Part shown: piece after piece, positions 1 through 8,777 of the stretch
How the letters are laid out: each line of letters begins with the position of its first letter
How positions within the stretch are numbered: the stretch's first letter is position 1
Source of the DNA: Microbispora rosea
GTDB taxonomy: Bacteria; Actinomycetota; Actinomycetes; Streptosporangiales; Streptosporangiaceae
Assembly: GCF_900156315.1 (NCBI RefSeq)
Contig: NZ_FTNI01000023.1
Span: forward strand, 62,001-126,000
Direction of reading: 5' to 3'
Length of the DNA: 64,000 nt
Translations under genes and position numbers: made by a program
Notes under the pieces: model-generated
Seen by the model: only the letters and a program-made list of their open reading frames with translations
Told to the model about the DNA's origin: nothing
Databases searched by the model: none

Positions 1-2
1 CG

Positions 3-1367
3 CTGACCGTCTGCCTGATCGCCGGTTTCGTCACCTGGCTGGACATCAGCATCGTCAACGTGGCGCTGCCCTCCATCCGCATCGCGCTGAACGCCCCGCC
101 GAGCGACCTGCAGTGGGTGGTGTCGGGATACGCGTTCGCCTTCGGGCTGCTGCTGGTGCCCGCCGGGCGATTCGGTGACACGCACGGCCGGCGCAACGTG
201 TTTCTCTTCGGCGCGGCCCTGTTCACCCTGGCCAGCGCCGCCGCGGGAGCCGCCCCCGAATCGAGTTGGCTGATCGTGGCACGAGTCGCCCAGGGGGCGG
301 CAGCGGGAGTGATCGCTCCGCAGGTCACCGGTCTGATCCAGCAGCTTTTCCAGGACGCGGAGCGCGGCCGGGCGTTCGGCCTGCTGGGTGCCACGATGAG
401 CATCTCGACCGCGGTCGGCCCGCTGCTCGGCGGCCTGCTCATCCGGTTCAGCGGTGAGCGGGAGGGGTGGCGCCACGTCCTGCACGTCAGCATCCCCATC
501 AGCCTCATCGCCATGATCTTGGCGTACCTGTACATCCCCGGGCGGCCGGCCGGGAAGCGGCGGCGGCGGGAAAGCATGGATCCTGTGGGAGTGCTGCTCC
601 TGGCCGCCGGCGTCCTGCTGCTGATCCTTCCGCTCGTGGAGGGGCGCGCATGGCCGGGATCGAGCAAGTGGCTGCTGATACTGGCCGGGGCCGTCGTGCT
701 CACCGGCTTCGTGGGCTGGGAGCGCTGGTATGGGAAGCGCCACGACCCGATAGTCGATCTTTCTTTGTTCCGCCGAGGCTCGTATGCCCTCGGAACCCTG
801 CTCGCGCTGCTCTACTTCGGCGGATTCACCGCGATCTTCTTCCTCATCACCCAATATCTGCAGGAGGGCCTGCACTACTCCGCGCTGCGAGCGGGCTGGG
901 TGAGCGCGGCGTTCGCGCTGGGATCGGCACTCAGCGCCGCGTTCGGTGGCCGGGTCGTCGTCCGGTTCGGCCGCCCGCTGGTCGTGTTCGGGCTGGTGCT
1001 CGTCACCCTCGGATTGGCCGCCACCGAACCCGCCATGCGGCTGGTTTCCGGCCAGAACGCGGCCTGGGCGGTCGCGGCGCCCTTGTTCGTCGCCGGGGTG
1101 GGCAACGGCCTGATCGTCTCGCCCAACCAGACGCTGACCTTGTCGGCTGTGCCTGTCGCCGAGGCAGGGGTTGCCGCCGGCGTGTTGCAGATGGGACAGC
1201 GCATCGGCGCCTCCATCGGTATCGCGGCGGTGGGCTCGGCTCACGGCATCTATGCGGCGTCGTTTCAGCAAGCACTGCTGGTCAACATCGTGTTCGTGCT
1301 GGCCGCCCTGGCCGCCGGGGTCGCCGACGTGTTCGTCGAGCGCCGCGCCGACCGGCAGCCCGGATGA
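3..1367 (+). CDS. DHA2-type MFS drug exporter, 5' end cut off by the window
   Basis: Multidrug exporter of the 14-TM DHA2 (EmrB/QacA) branch of the major facilitator superfamily; proton-driven efflux across the inner membrane is the family role. The reading frame is open from base 3, and the first residues visible (TWLDISIVNVALPSI) are the conserved end of TM1, so only a few N-terminal residues are missing. The loop motif GRFGDTHGRRN and the motif-C-like stretch GPLLGGLL follow. GTG at 60 is not the true start. Substrate unknown; no adjacent regulator is visible on the upstream side. Confidence 0.9.
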   Translation: MTVCLIAGFVTWLDISIVNVALPSIRIALNAPPSDLQWVVSGYAFAFGLLLVPAGRFGDTHGRRNVFLFGAALFTLASAAAGAAPESSWLIVARVAQGAAAGVIAPQVTGLIQQLFQDAERGRAFGLLGATMSISTAVGPLLGGLLIRFSGEREGWRHVLHVSIPISLIAMILAYLYIPGRPAGKRRRRESMDPVGVLLLAAGVLLLILPLVEGRAWPGSSKWLLILAGAVVLTGFVGWERWYGKRHDPIVDLSLFRRGSYALGTLLALLYFGGFTAIFFLITQYLQEGLHYSALRAGWVSAAFALGSALSAAFGGRVVVRFGRPLVVFGLVLVTLGLAATEPAMRLVSGQNAAWAVAAPLFVAGVGNGLIVSPNQTLTLSAVPVAEAGVAAGVLQMGQRIGASIGIAAVGSAHGIYAASFQQALLVNIVFVLAALAAGVADVFVERRADRQPG

Positions 1368-1412
1368 AGCATTCGGGCAGGACGGCCCGTGGATAACCGG
1401 ACGGACCATTGA

Positions 1413-1431
1413 CCGGACAGGGCTTGTCCGG
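1413..1431. promoter_or_regulatory. Inverted repeat upstream of the DoxX gene
   Basis: CCGGACA and TGTCCGG form perfect 7-bp arms around GGGCT in the 121-bp gap between the MFS and DoxX genes. Further GGACC/GTCC half-sites lie around it (1402-1446). It could be an operator for the DoxX gene or a hairpin ending the MFS transcript; no T-run follows, so a regulator site is slightly preferred. Confidence 0.35.
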
Positions 1432-1488
1432 CTGTCCAACCGGACCATAGCGTCGTGAATATGTCGCCTCGTCGCTCGGTAGGCCGCC

Positions 1489-1968
1489 ATGGACGCGCGT
1501 GCGGGTAGCCCCACGTCGAACGATCAGCCGGCGCTGATCGAGAGGGCACGGCGGATCTCGCTGCTACTCGCCCGCATCGGCCTGGGCACCGTCTTCATCG
1601 CGAACGGGTGGGAGAAGTTCGCGATGTCGGGCATCGGCGGCACGGCGGCATTCTTCAAATCTCAGGGCGTGCCCTTCCCGTGGGTGTCGGCCCTAGGGAT
1701 CGCGACCTTGGAGCTGGCCGGAGGCATCGCACTGGTGCTCGGGCTGCTGCTGCCGGTGGTCGGCACGCTGCTCACGCTCGACATGCTGGGAGCGATCGTC
1801 TTCGTTCACGGCAGCAAGGGCTTCTTCATCGCCGACGACGGCGTCGAGTTCGTCCTGGGTCTCGCGGCGGCGAGCCTCGCCATCGCCTTCAGCGGAGGAG
1901 GCGCCCTCGCCGCCGACAACCTGTGGCAGGGGCGCAGGGCGAAGGTCATGGAACACACGTCCCGATGA
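1489..1968 (+). CDS. DoxX family membrane protein
   Basis: Small integral membrane protein (159 aa) of the DoxX/DoxD-like family. The pattern is typical: about four hydrophobic helices, the first containing RIGLGTVFIANGWEKF, the second LELAGGIALVLGLLLPV. Family members are linked to thiosulfate or thiol redox and oxidative stress, but most have no defined reaction, and no catalytic residue can be assigned here. The AhpD-like gene lies 80 bp downstream on the same strand, which fits a redox or detoxification pair. ATG start with a poor ribosome site. Confidence 0.85.
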   Translation: MDARAGSPTSNDQPALIERARRISLLLARIGLGTVFIANGWEKFAMSGIGGTAAFFKSQGVPFPWVSALGIATLELAGGIALVLGLLLPVVGTLLTLDMLGAIVFVHGSKGFFIADDGVEFVLGLAAASLAIAFSGGGALAADNLWQGRRAKVMEHTSR

Positions 1969-2048
1969 CGCCCGTATGACGTGCCGAGGCTTGACGACGC
2001 TCGGGCTCACCGGCACCACCGCATGCCTACGGAAAGGAAGGCGACGGC

Positions 2049-2408
2049 GTGACCGAGCCCGTCTACCACAGGACCACGCCTGAGATCGCGAAGTGGCGCA
2101 GGCGACTCGCCCCGGACATTCACGAGGCGTTCGACGACTTCGGCCGTGCCGTGTTCGCCGACGGTGCGCTGCCGGAGAAGACGAAGCAGCTGATCGCGGT
2201 GGCGGTCGCGCACGTCACGCAGTGCCCGTACTGCATAGACGGGCACACCCGTCTGGCCCGTCGCAAGGGGGCCAGTCCGGAGGAGATCATGGAGGCGATC
2301 TGGGTGGCCGCGGAGATGCGCGCCGGCGGCGCCTACGCGCACTCCACCCTTGCCCTGCACGCGATGCGCGAAGCCGCGCCGGACAAGGGTGGCTCCTCCG
2401 CCCGTTGA
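2049..2408 (+). CDS. Carboxymuconolactone decarboxylase/AhpD-like protein
   Basis: AhpD-like alpha-helical protein of 119 aa. Residues around 59-64 read CPYCIDGH, the CxxC-x2-3-H redox motif of the AhpD branch, which suggests thiol peroxidase or electron-transfer activity rather than true gamma-carboxymuconolactone decarboxylation. GTG start is preceded by a purine-rich ribosome site (GGAAAGGAAGG). Follows the DoxX gene with an 80-bp gap and probably shares its transcript. It ends 4 bp before the stop of the convergent GTPase gene. Substrate unknown. Confidence 0.85.
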   Translation: MTEPVYHRTTPEIAKWRRRLAPDIHEAFDDFGRAVFADGALPEKTKQLIAVAVAHVTQCPYCIDGHTRLARRKGASPEEIMEAIWVAAEMRAGGAYAHSTLALHAMREAAPDKGGSSAR

Positions 2409-2412
2409 AGGG

Positions 2413-4125
2413 TCAGGAGGTGGCACGGGTGATGCGATCGGCGAAACGGGCGTAACGCGCCAGCTCGTCGCGTGTCGGTGCGACGATCAGCTCCCCGGCG
2501 ACCTGTGCGATGCCGGCGCGCAGCGCCTTGGCGGCTCTGCGGGCCCTGCGCCGCCCTCCCGCCCAGGCGAACACCCGGCACAGCGCGGCGATCACCACCC
2601 CCGCCAGCGCGCCGCCCAGCAGGAGCACCGTCGGCCACGGCGCGCGGCCGACCGTGGGGGTGGGAAGCCCGGGCAGCATGAGATAGTCCAGCGCGAAGCG
2701 CACGAGAAGCCAGAGCGCGCCGGCGACCATCGCGGCGACGGTCAGCCACTGCGCCGTCCCCGCCACACGCCACCACCGAGGGGCGCCGGAGACGCGGCCC
2801 GAGGTCGCCGCCGCGACCGTGCGGTCCAGGGCGTCCGTCAGCTCCTCCGACCGCGACCGCGCCGCGTGCCGTACGGCCGTCGCCCACGGCTCGGGCACCG
2901 TGGCCGAGGCGGCGGCCCCGACGTCGCGCAGGGCGGTGTCCACGGCCGAGACCTCCACGGCGGTGGCCGCGGGCAGCGAGGAACGGGCGCCCTTGGCCAG
3001 GTGGAGACGGCGCAGCGGGTCGGGCCGCAGCCTGCGCAGCCAGCGCGTCACCGGCCAGCCCGTCGCGGCGATCGAGCGGTGCCGATGCGACTTCGCGACC
3101 GCCTCGACCACGGCGGGCACCCCCGCCGCCCGGGCCAGCGCCCGCGTCAGCGCCCTGCTCACGGCGACCTCCGGCACCGCGACCTGTCCCGGCGCGGGCG
3201 GCGCGCCGGCCGCCTCCGGCTCCCGCGCGGCCGGCAGGGCGCCCGGAGGCTGCGCGTCCAGCGAGAAGACGTCCGGGGGCTGCGCGTGTGGGGACGGGGT
3301 GTCCGGGGAGAGGGCGTCCGGAGGCCGGGTGCCGGCCCAGAGCGCGGCGGCGGCCGAGGCCACGTCGGCGGCGAGCCGGGACGACCATGCGCGGCGGCGG
3401 GAGACCTGCCGGTCGAGCAGCGCCCGCAGCTCGGGGACACCCTCGCCGGTGCGGGCGGAGACGCCGAGCACCGGCACCCCTTCGAGCCCGTCGGCCGCGA
3501 GCAGGCCGCGCAGGTCGTCGAGGCAGCGCTTGACCGACCGCTCCGGCAGCCGGTCCACCTGGTTGAGCACGACGACCATGACGTCGCGGTGCCGGGCGAG
3601 CGGGCGCAGGTAGCGCTCGTGCACGGCGGCGTCGGCGTACTTCTGCGGGTCGAGGACCCAGACCAGCAGGTCGACCGCGGCGACCAGGCGGTCGACCTCC
3701 CTGCGGTGGGACAGCTCGATGGAGTCGTGGTCGGGCAGATCGAGCAGGATCAGCCCCGACGCGTCGGCCTCGACCGTGTGACGCAGCGGGACGTCGAGCC
3801 AGTCGAGCAGCGGTCCCGAGCCGCCGGCGCCCCACAGGGCCGCCTGCGCCTTGGCCGTCGTCGGCCGGGTCACCCCCACCGTCGCCAGCTCGGTCCCGGA
3901 AAGGGCGTTGAACAGCGACGACTTGCCGCTCCCCGTCGCCCCGGCGAGGGCGACCGCGGTGTGCTCGACCGACAGGCCGCGCCGTACGCCGGCCCGGGCG
4001 ACCACGGCGCGCGCGTGGTCCACGGCCTCCTGGCCGAGCCGGCCCTCCGCCAGGTCGCCGGCCTCCGCGAGCGCCTCCAGCCGGTCGTCCAGCGACACCT
4101 CCGTCTTCCTGCCCAGGAGCTTCAC
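2413..4125 (-). CDS. Dynamin-like membrane GTPase, second of a pair (DynB-like)
   Basis: GTPase of 570 aa. P-loop GATGSGKSS at residues 62-70, a DLPDHDS stretch in the G3 position, and NQVD in the G4 position, so the GTP-binding motifs look intact. Two strongly hydrophobic segments near residues 455-530 (around MVAGALWLLVRFALDY and VLLLGGALAGVVIAAL) would anchor it in the membrane. A Pro/Asp-rich linker lies near residues 270-310. It overlaps the upstream GTPase gene by 4 bp, so the two are translationally coupled. The pairing resembles Streptomyces DynA/DynB, which stabilise FtsZ rings at sporulation septa; that role is inferred from organisation and architecture. Confidence 0.8.
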   Translation of the reverse strand: MKLLGRKTEVSLDDRLEALAEAGDLAEGRLGQEAVDHARAVVARAGVRRGLSVEHTAVALAGATGSGKSSLFNALSGTELATVGVTRPTTAKAQAALWGAGGSGPLLDWLDVPLRHTVEADASGLILLDLPDHDSIELSHRREVDRLVAAVDLLVWVLDPQKYADAAVHERYLRPLARHRDVMVVVLNQVDRLPERSVKRCLDDLRGLLAADGLEGVPVLGVSARTGEGVPELRALLDRQVSRRRAWSSRLAADVASAAAALWAGTRPPDALSPDTPSPHAQPPDVFSLDAQPPGALPAAREPEAAGAPPAPGQVAVPEVAVSRALTRALARAAGVPAVVEAVAKSHRHRSIAATGWPVTRWLRRLRPDPLRRLHLAKGARSSLPAATAVEVSAVDTALRDVGAAASATVPEPWATAVRHAARSRSEELTDALDRTVAAATSGRVSGAPRWWRVAGTAQWLTVAAMVAGALWLLVRFALDYLMLPGLPTPTVGRAPWPTVLLLGGALAGVVIAALCRVFAWAGGRRRARRAAKALRAGIAQVAGELIVAPTRDELARYARFADRITRATS

Positions 4126-5849
4126 AGGAGGCCCCTCTCCTGCACGGCCTTGGCGGCCTCCCGCAGCCGGGCCGCCGTCTCCGGGGCCGGGCCCAGTCCC
4201 TCCACGAGGGAGATGAAGCGGGCGCGTTCCTCGTCGAGCAGCGCGCGGACGCGCCGCCGCAGGTCCTCGCGGGCCTCCTGGGTCAGCGTGCGCACGGCCT
4301 GGTCGCCGAAGACGGCTTCGAGCAGCTTCTGGCTGAGCACGCCGGTGCCACCGGCGATGCCCAGCTCGATGCCGGTGATCCCGCCGGTCGTGGAGAACAC
4401 CGCCAGCATGATCAGCACGCCGAGACTGTTCACGCCGAACGACGCCGCCCGGGCGAGCGTGCGCCGGTCGGCGCCCTCGGAGCGGACGAGGTCGAGCACG
4501 TGCCCCTGCCAGGCGCGTACGGCCGCGCCGGCCCGGCCGGGCAGATCGGCGGACGCGCGGCCGAGCCGCCCGGAGACGGCGACACCCGACTTCTCCAGCA
4601 GGTCACGCCCGGCGGGAAGCGCCAGCCACGCCTCCACGGCCCGCTCCGCGGCGGCGTCGGCGGTGGCGCGGATCAGTGACTCCACCCCGCTCTCCAGCGC
4701 GATCCGCAGCTCCCTGTCGGGCGCAGGACGGCCCCGGAACGTGGCGACGAGGCGGTCGCGCAGCCAGCCGATGCGGGACTCCAGGGCCCGCATGAGGTCG
4801 CCGGTGCCGACGAAGTCCTGCCAGCGGGCCAGCACCTCGCCGCGCAGCAGCCTGCCGTCGCGCATCCCCTCGTCGAACGCCGACATCGCCACGTCGTACG
4901 CCCTGCTCGCGATGTCGCGCAGCTCGGCGATCCCTGCCCGCTGGCGCTCCACCCGGTCGGCCAGGTCGGGCACCCGGGTGCCGAGGCTGTCCAGTGCGCC
5001 GGTCAGAGTCCGCCGTACGACCTCGGCCCGCGCCTTGGCGTCCACGGTCAGATCGGCGAGCCAGGTCGCGATCGGCTGCACGACGTGGGCGGGCAGCCGG
5101 GCGCGCTCCGACGGCAGCTCCAGCTCGGGGACGGCGAACAGCGGTGTGCCGCCCAGGCCGTTCTCGTGCAGGAGCCGGGTCAGGTCGGCGGCCACGGGCT
5201 CGCGTGCCTCGGCCGGGACCCGCTGGAGGATCACCGCGAGCGCCGTGCTCCGCTCCCGGGCCAGGCGCAGGAAGCTCCACGGCACCTCGTCGGCGTACCG
5301 CGCGGCGGTCGTGACGAACAGCCACAGGTCGGCCGCGGCGAGCAGCTGCGCGGCCAGTTCGCGGTTGGCCGTCACGACCGAGTCGATGTCGGGGGCGTCG
5401 AGCAGCGCCAGCCCTGGAGGCAGCGCGTCCACGGGGGCGATCCGCAGGGTGCCCGGCTCGCCGCGTCCCGCGCAGGCCGCCCCGCCCGTCACCCTGGCCA
5501 GCCCGGGCAGGACGGTGGCGGAGGTGAACCAGGCGACGTCGGCGGGGCTGCACACCAGGGTCGGCGCGAGCGTGGTGGGCCGCAGCACCCCGGGCTCGGT
5601 CACGATCACACCGGCCAGCGAGTTGACCAGGGTGGACTTGCCCGCCCCCGTGGAGCCGCCGACCACGGCGAGCAGCGGCGCGTCGATGGCCGACAGGCGG
5701 GGCAGCAGGTAGTCGTCGAGCTGCCCGCGCAACTCTCCCAGGACGCGCCGGTCGGCCGCGGCGTCCCCGATTGCCAGGGGGAACAGGTCCTGATCGAGGT
5801 GACGCCGCAGGCTCTCCAGGGCGGCCCGCAGCCTGTCGTTCCCCGCCAT
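4122..5849 (-). CDS. Dynamin-like GTPase, first of a pair (DynA-like)
   Basis: GTPase of 575 aa with P-loop GGSTGAGKST at residues 64-73 and a DAPD stretch in the G3 position. The G4 specificity motif (NKxD) is not recognisable: the equivalent strand reads ILQRVPAE, so nucleotide specificity may be relaxed. A helical middle region follows, then a hydrophobic segment near residues 470-505 (SLGVLIMLAVF, then a Gly-rich GIELGIAGGTG) and a basic helical C-terminus. First gene of the two-GTPase operon; its stop overlaps the start of the second by 4 bp. Likely a membrane-remodelling partner in septation, by analogy with DynA/DynB. Confidence 0.8.
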   Translation of the reverse strand: MAGNDRLRAALESLRRHLDQDLFPLAIGDAAADRRVLGELRGQLDDYLLPRLSAIDAPLLAVVGGSTGAGKSTLVNSLAGVIVTEPGVLRPTTLAPTLVCSPADVAWFTSATVLPGLARVTGGAACAGRGEPGTLRIAPVDALPPGLALLDAPDIDSVVTANRELAAQLLAAADLWLFVTTAARYADEVPWSFLRLARERSTALAVILQRVPAEAREPVAADLTRLLHENGLGGTPLFAVPELELPSERARLPAHVVQPIATWLADLTVDAKARAEVVRRTLTGALDSLGTRVPDLADRVERQRAGIAELRDIASRAYDVAMSAFDEGMRDGRLLRGEVLARWQDFVGTGDLMRALESRIGWLRDRLVATFRGRPAPDRELRIALESGVESLIRATADAAAERAVEAWLALPAGRDLLEKSGVAVSGRLGRASADLPGRAGAAVRAWQGHVLDLVRSEGADRRTLARAASFGVNSLGVLIMLAVFSTTGGITGIELGIAGGTGVLSQKLLEAVFGDQAVRTLTQEAREDLRRRVRALLDEERARFISLVEGLGPAPETAARLREAAKAVQERGLL

Positions 5850-5927
5850 ACTTGCGACCTTCCCTGTGGAAGGCCGCCGAATCAGCCGCTCCGGCTAGCT
5901 CCGGGTGGCTCCGGCCGCTCTCGGGGG

Positions 5928-6488
5928 TCAGCCGGTGGGCGCGGCTGTGGGCGTCGGGAGCAGCACCTTGCACTTGTCGTACGCCTTGGCCACCTTGGGG
6001 TCCGCTGTGGCCAGGCCGCGTACGCGGCCGTCGGCGGGCAGTTCGGCGCCGTTGTCCTTCATGCAGGTGCGGAACGCCTGCATGGCCTGGGGGTCGGCGC
6101 CGCGCCGGCCGCCGAACCCGCCCCGGCCGCCTTGCGGCATCAGGGAACGGCACGCCTCGAACGCCTTGCTCATGGCGGGGTCCATCGACCGGAACCCGCC
6201 GAATCCGCCGCTGGGCCGCCCGCTCGGCCAGGCGCTGGGCCGTTCTTTCGGCCAGGTGCTGGGCCTGCCGCTCGGCCGTCCGTCCGGCCCCCGGGAAGGA
6301 CGCCCGGTGGGCAGCGTGACGCCGTTCTTGCGCAGGCACTCGGTGAACGCGGCCCGGGGGTCGGCGCTCGAACCACCGCCGGCGGCGGCCTGCGTGGTGG
6401 TCGTGGCGGCGGTGTCGTCACCGCCGCCGCAGCCGGTCACCGTGAGGGCCAGGGCCGCCGCGGCGACGGCGATGGACAGGTATCGCAA
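5928..6488 (-). CDS. Lipoprotein with two Cys-containing repeats, end of the efflux operon
   Basis: 186-aa exported lipoprotein: signal peptide MRYLSIAVAAAALALTVTGC with the lipobox cysteine at 20. After a Thr/Gly-rich linker come two copies of one motif, AFTECLRKNGVTLP ... AFEACRSLMP and AFRTCMKDNGAELP ... AYDKCKVLLP, separated by PSGRPS-type low-complexity repeats. Each copy has two cysteines, so disulfides are likely. TTG is the only start before an upstream stop; AGGGTG lies about 8 bases ahead. Starts 11 bp after the kinase stop. Proteins of this pattern occur beside MacAB/HlyD-type transporters in actinomycetes; function unknown. Confidence 0.75.
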   Translation of the reverse strand: MRYLSIAVAAAALALTVTGCGGGDDTAATTTTQAAAGGGSSADPRAAFTECLRKNGVTLPTGRPSRGPDGRPSGRPSTWPKERPSAWPSGRPSGGFGGFRSMDPAMSKAFEACRSLMPQGGRGGFGGRRGADPQAMQAFRTCMKDNGAELPADGRVRGLATADPKVAKAYDKCKVLLPTPTAAPTG

Positions 6489-6499
6489 GGGGGATCACC

Positions 6500-8116
6500 C
6501 TAGCCTTTCGTCGGAGCCTCTTGTCGAGGGGTCTCTCTTCGAGGAGGGCACGCGGGGAGGCGGACGCGGAACACCGCGCCGCGGCCGGGCTCGCTGTCGG
6601 CCGTGATGGTGCCGCCGTGGGCATGCACGAGAGCGGCGGCGATGGACAGCCCGAGCCCCGTGCCGCCGGAGTGCGACCGGCTGCGCGAGGGATCGGCGCG
6701 GTAGAACCTCTCGAAGACGCGCTCGGCGTCGCCGGGGCCCAGGCCGGGCCCGTCGTCGGCCACCTCGATCAGGGCCTGCGATCCGGACACGATCCCCACA
6801 CCGACGCGGAACGCGGTGCCCGCGGGGGTGTGCCTCAGGGCGTTGCCGACGAGGTTGCCGACGACCTGGCGCAGCCGCGCCTCGTCGCCGAGCACCCGCA
6901 CCGGTTCGTCCGAGTCGTCCAGCCGCAGCAGGTCGATCTCCCGGTCCGGCGCGAGGGTCTGCGCGTCGAGCACCGCCCCCGCCGCGAGGCTGAGCACGTC
7001 GACCGGGCGGCGTTCGAGGGGGCGCTGCTGGTCGAGCCGGGCGAGCAGCAGCAGGTCGTCCACCAGCAGGCCCATGCGTACGGCCTGGTCCTCGATGCGG
7101 CGCAGCAGCAGGACGGGGTCCTGCGAATTCTGCTGCCGGTACAGCTCGGCGAAGCCGCGGATCGAGGTGAGCGGGGTGCGCAGTTCGTGGGAGGCGTCGG
7201 CCATGAACCGGCGCATCCGCTCCTGCGACGCCTCCCGCTCCCGGAAGGCCGTCTCGATCTGGGCGAGCATGCCGTTGATCGACCGGCCGAGACGGCCCAT
7301 CTCCGTGCGCCGGTGCCGGAGCGGGACGCGCCGTGACAGGTCGCCCGCCGCGATCGCCTCCGCCGTCCGTTCGATCTCCCCCAGCGGGCGCAGGCTGCGC
7401 CGTACAAGCCAGTAGCAGGCGACCCCGAGCGCGACGAGCACCGCCAGGCCGACCCCGAGGACGATCACCGCCAACCGGGAGACCGTGCCGTCGATGTCGG
7501 CCAGGCTGATGGCCGCGACGCGGAAGCGGGTGCCGTCCTCCTCGCGTACGGCGATCGCCCGCCACAGCGCTCCCGAAGGGTCCTCGACCGTGAACAGCCA
7601 CTGCCTGCGGTCCTGCCGGGGGGTGGGCAGCGCGGGCAGCGGGTCGGCGTTCGGCGGCTCCTGGACGGTGCGGACGACGGTGCCGTCCCGGTCGAGCAGG
7701 ACGATGTAGAACGAGCCGAACTGCCGCGGCGGCCGGAACGCGTTGCCCATGACCTGGGGCGGAGGCAGTTCCGTCGGGCGCCGGCCGACGGCCGTGAGCT
7801 GCGCGTCGACCCGGTCCACCAGGTAGCCCCGCAGGAGCTGTACGGCGAAGCCGCCGGTGAGCGCGATCGCGAGAGTCACGAGCAGCAGCGTCCCCGCCAC
7901 GAGCCGCAGCCACAGCGGGGTCCTCGCGGCCCGCCGCCGCAGCTCGCGGATGCTCAGCAGGCGCAGCACACCGGCCATGCGCGGCAGCCGGGGCCACCGG
8001 CGGGCGCGCTCGGACTCACCGGCCGCAGCTCCGGCTTTCGCACCGGCCTCGGCGCCGGCGTCGCCGGCCGGCCTGCGGGCGTGGAGCAGGTCACTGACGC
8101 GGCGCACGGAGGACAT
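6500..8116 (-). CDS. Sensor histidine kinase of the efflux operon
   Basis: 538-aa OmpR-partner kinase. Order: basic Ala-rich N-terminus, TM1 (about residues 68-95), a ~100-residue extracytoplasmic sensor region, TM2, HAMP, HisKA with the phospho-His in ASHELRTPL (about residue 308), then a GHKL ATPase with N-box NLVGNALRHTP and GTGLGLSI. Its start overlaps the response-regulator stop by 26 bp; an in-frame GTG at 8107 is an alternative. Phosphorylates the regulator encoded just upstream. Lying inside the transporter operon, it probably senses the transported compound or envelope stress. Confidence 0.92.
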   Translation of the reverse strand: MSSVRRVSDLLHARRPAGDAGAEAGAKAGAAAGESERARRWPRLPRMAGVLRLLSIRELRRRAARTPLWLRLVAGTLLLVTLAIALTGGFAVQLLRGYLVDRVDAQLTAVGRRPTELPPPQVMGNAFRPPRQFGSFYIVLLDRDGTVVRTVQEPPNADPLPALPTPRQDRRQWLFTVEDPSGALWRAIAVREEDGTRFRVAAISLADIDGTVSRLAVIVLGVGLAVLVALGVACYWLVRRSLRPLGEIERTAEAIAAGDLSRRVPLRHRRTEMGRLGRSINGMLAQIETAFREREASQERMRRFMADASHELRTPLTSIRGFAELYRQQNSQDPVLLLRRIEDQAVRMGLLVDDLLLLARLDQQRPLERRPVDVLSLAAGAVLDAQTLAPDREIDLLRLDDSDEPVRVLGDEARLRQVVGNLVGNALRHTPAGTAFRVGVGIVSGSQALIEVADDGPGLGPGDAERVFERFYRADPSRSRSHSGGTGLGLSIAAALVHAHGGTITADSEPGRGAVFRVRLPACPPRRETPRQEAPTKG

Positions 8117-8777
8117 AGCCCACGCCGCGGAGCGTGTGGATCAGTTTGGGCTCGGCGGTGTCGATCTTTCGCCGCAGATAGGAGACGTACGACTCGACGA
8201 CGTTGTGGTCGCCGCCGAAGTCGTAGTGCCAGACGTGGTCGAGGATCTGCGCCTTCGACACCACCCGGCCCTGGTTGACCATGAAGTAGTGCAGCAGCTT
8301 GAACTCGGTGGGCGACAGCCGTACGGGGGCGCCCTCCCGCCAGACCTGGCGGGATTCCTCGTCGAGCTCCAGATCGCCGACGCGCAGCCGGGCGGGGGCG
8401 GCGTCGCCGCGTGTGCGCCGCAGCACGGCCCGGATCCGCGCGAGCAGCTCCTCCAGGCTGAACGGCTTGGTGACGTAGTCGTCGCCGCAGCCGAGCCCGA
8501 TGATCTTGTCCTCGTTCGCGTCTCTGGCGGTGAGGAACAGCACAGGGATCCGCCGCCCGGAGGCGTGGAGCCGGTCGGAGACGGCGAAGCCGTCCAGATC
8601 AGGCAGCATGACGTCGAGCACGATCAGGTCGGGGCGCACCTTGCCGGCGATCTGGACCGCGTCGCGGCCGGAGGACGCGGTGATCACCTCGAACCCGGCG
8701 TAGCGCAGGCTCGCCGACAGCAACTCCCTGATGTCGGGCTCGTCGTCGACGACCAGCAGACGGCCTTCCCCGATCAC
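8091..8777 (-). CDS. OmpR/PhoB-family response regulator of the efflux operon
   Basis: 228-aa two-domain regulator. The receiver has acidic pocket VVDDEPD, phospho-Asp in DVMLPDLDG (about residue 55) and the conserved Lys in KPFSLEELL. The C-terminal winged helix contains LSPTEFKLLHYFM and RRKIDTAEPKLIHTLRGVGY. GTG start overlaps the stop of the upstream DUF5666-like gene (GTGA). It is probably an autoregulator acting on the divergent promoter region near 12.7 kb (inference). Confidence 0.93.
   Translation of the reverse strand: MIGEGRLLVVDDEPDIRELLSASLRYAGFEVITASSGRDAVQIAGKVRPDLIVLDVMLPDLDGFAVSDRLHASGRRIPVLFLTARDANEDKIIGLGCGDDYVTKPFSLEELLARIRAVLRRTRGDAAPARLRVGDLELDEESRQVWREGAPVRLSPTEFKLLHYFMVNQGRVVSKAQILDHVWHYDFGGDHNVVESYVSYLRRKIDTAEPKLIHTLRGVGYVLRAPRQ

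Noticed and set aside
2350-5712. A 1120-codon open frame on the plus strand
   Set aside because: It lies antisense to both dynamin-like genes; composition is Arg/Pro/Gly-rich, the usual shadow of high-GC coding DNA.
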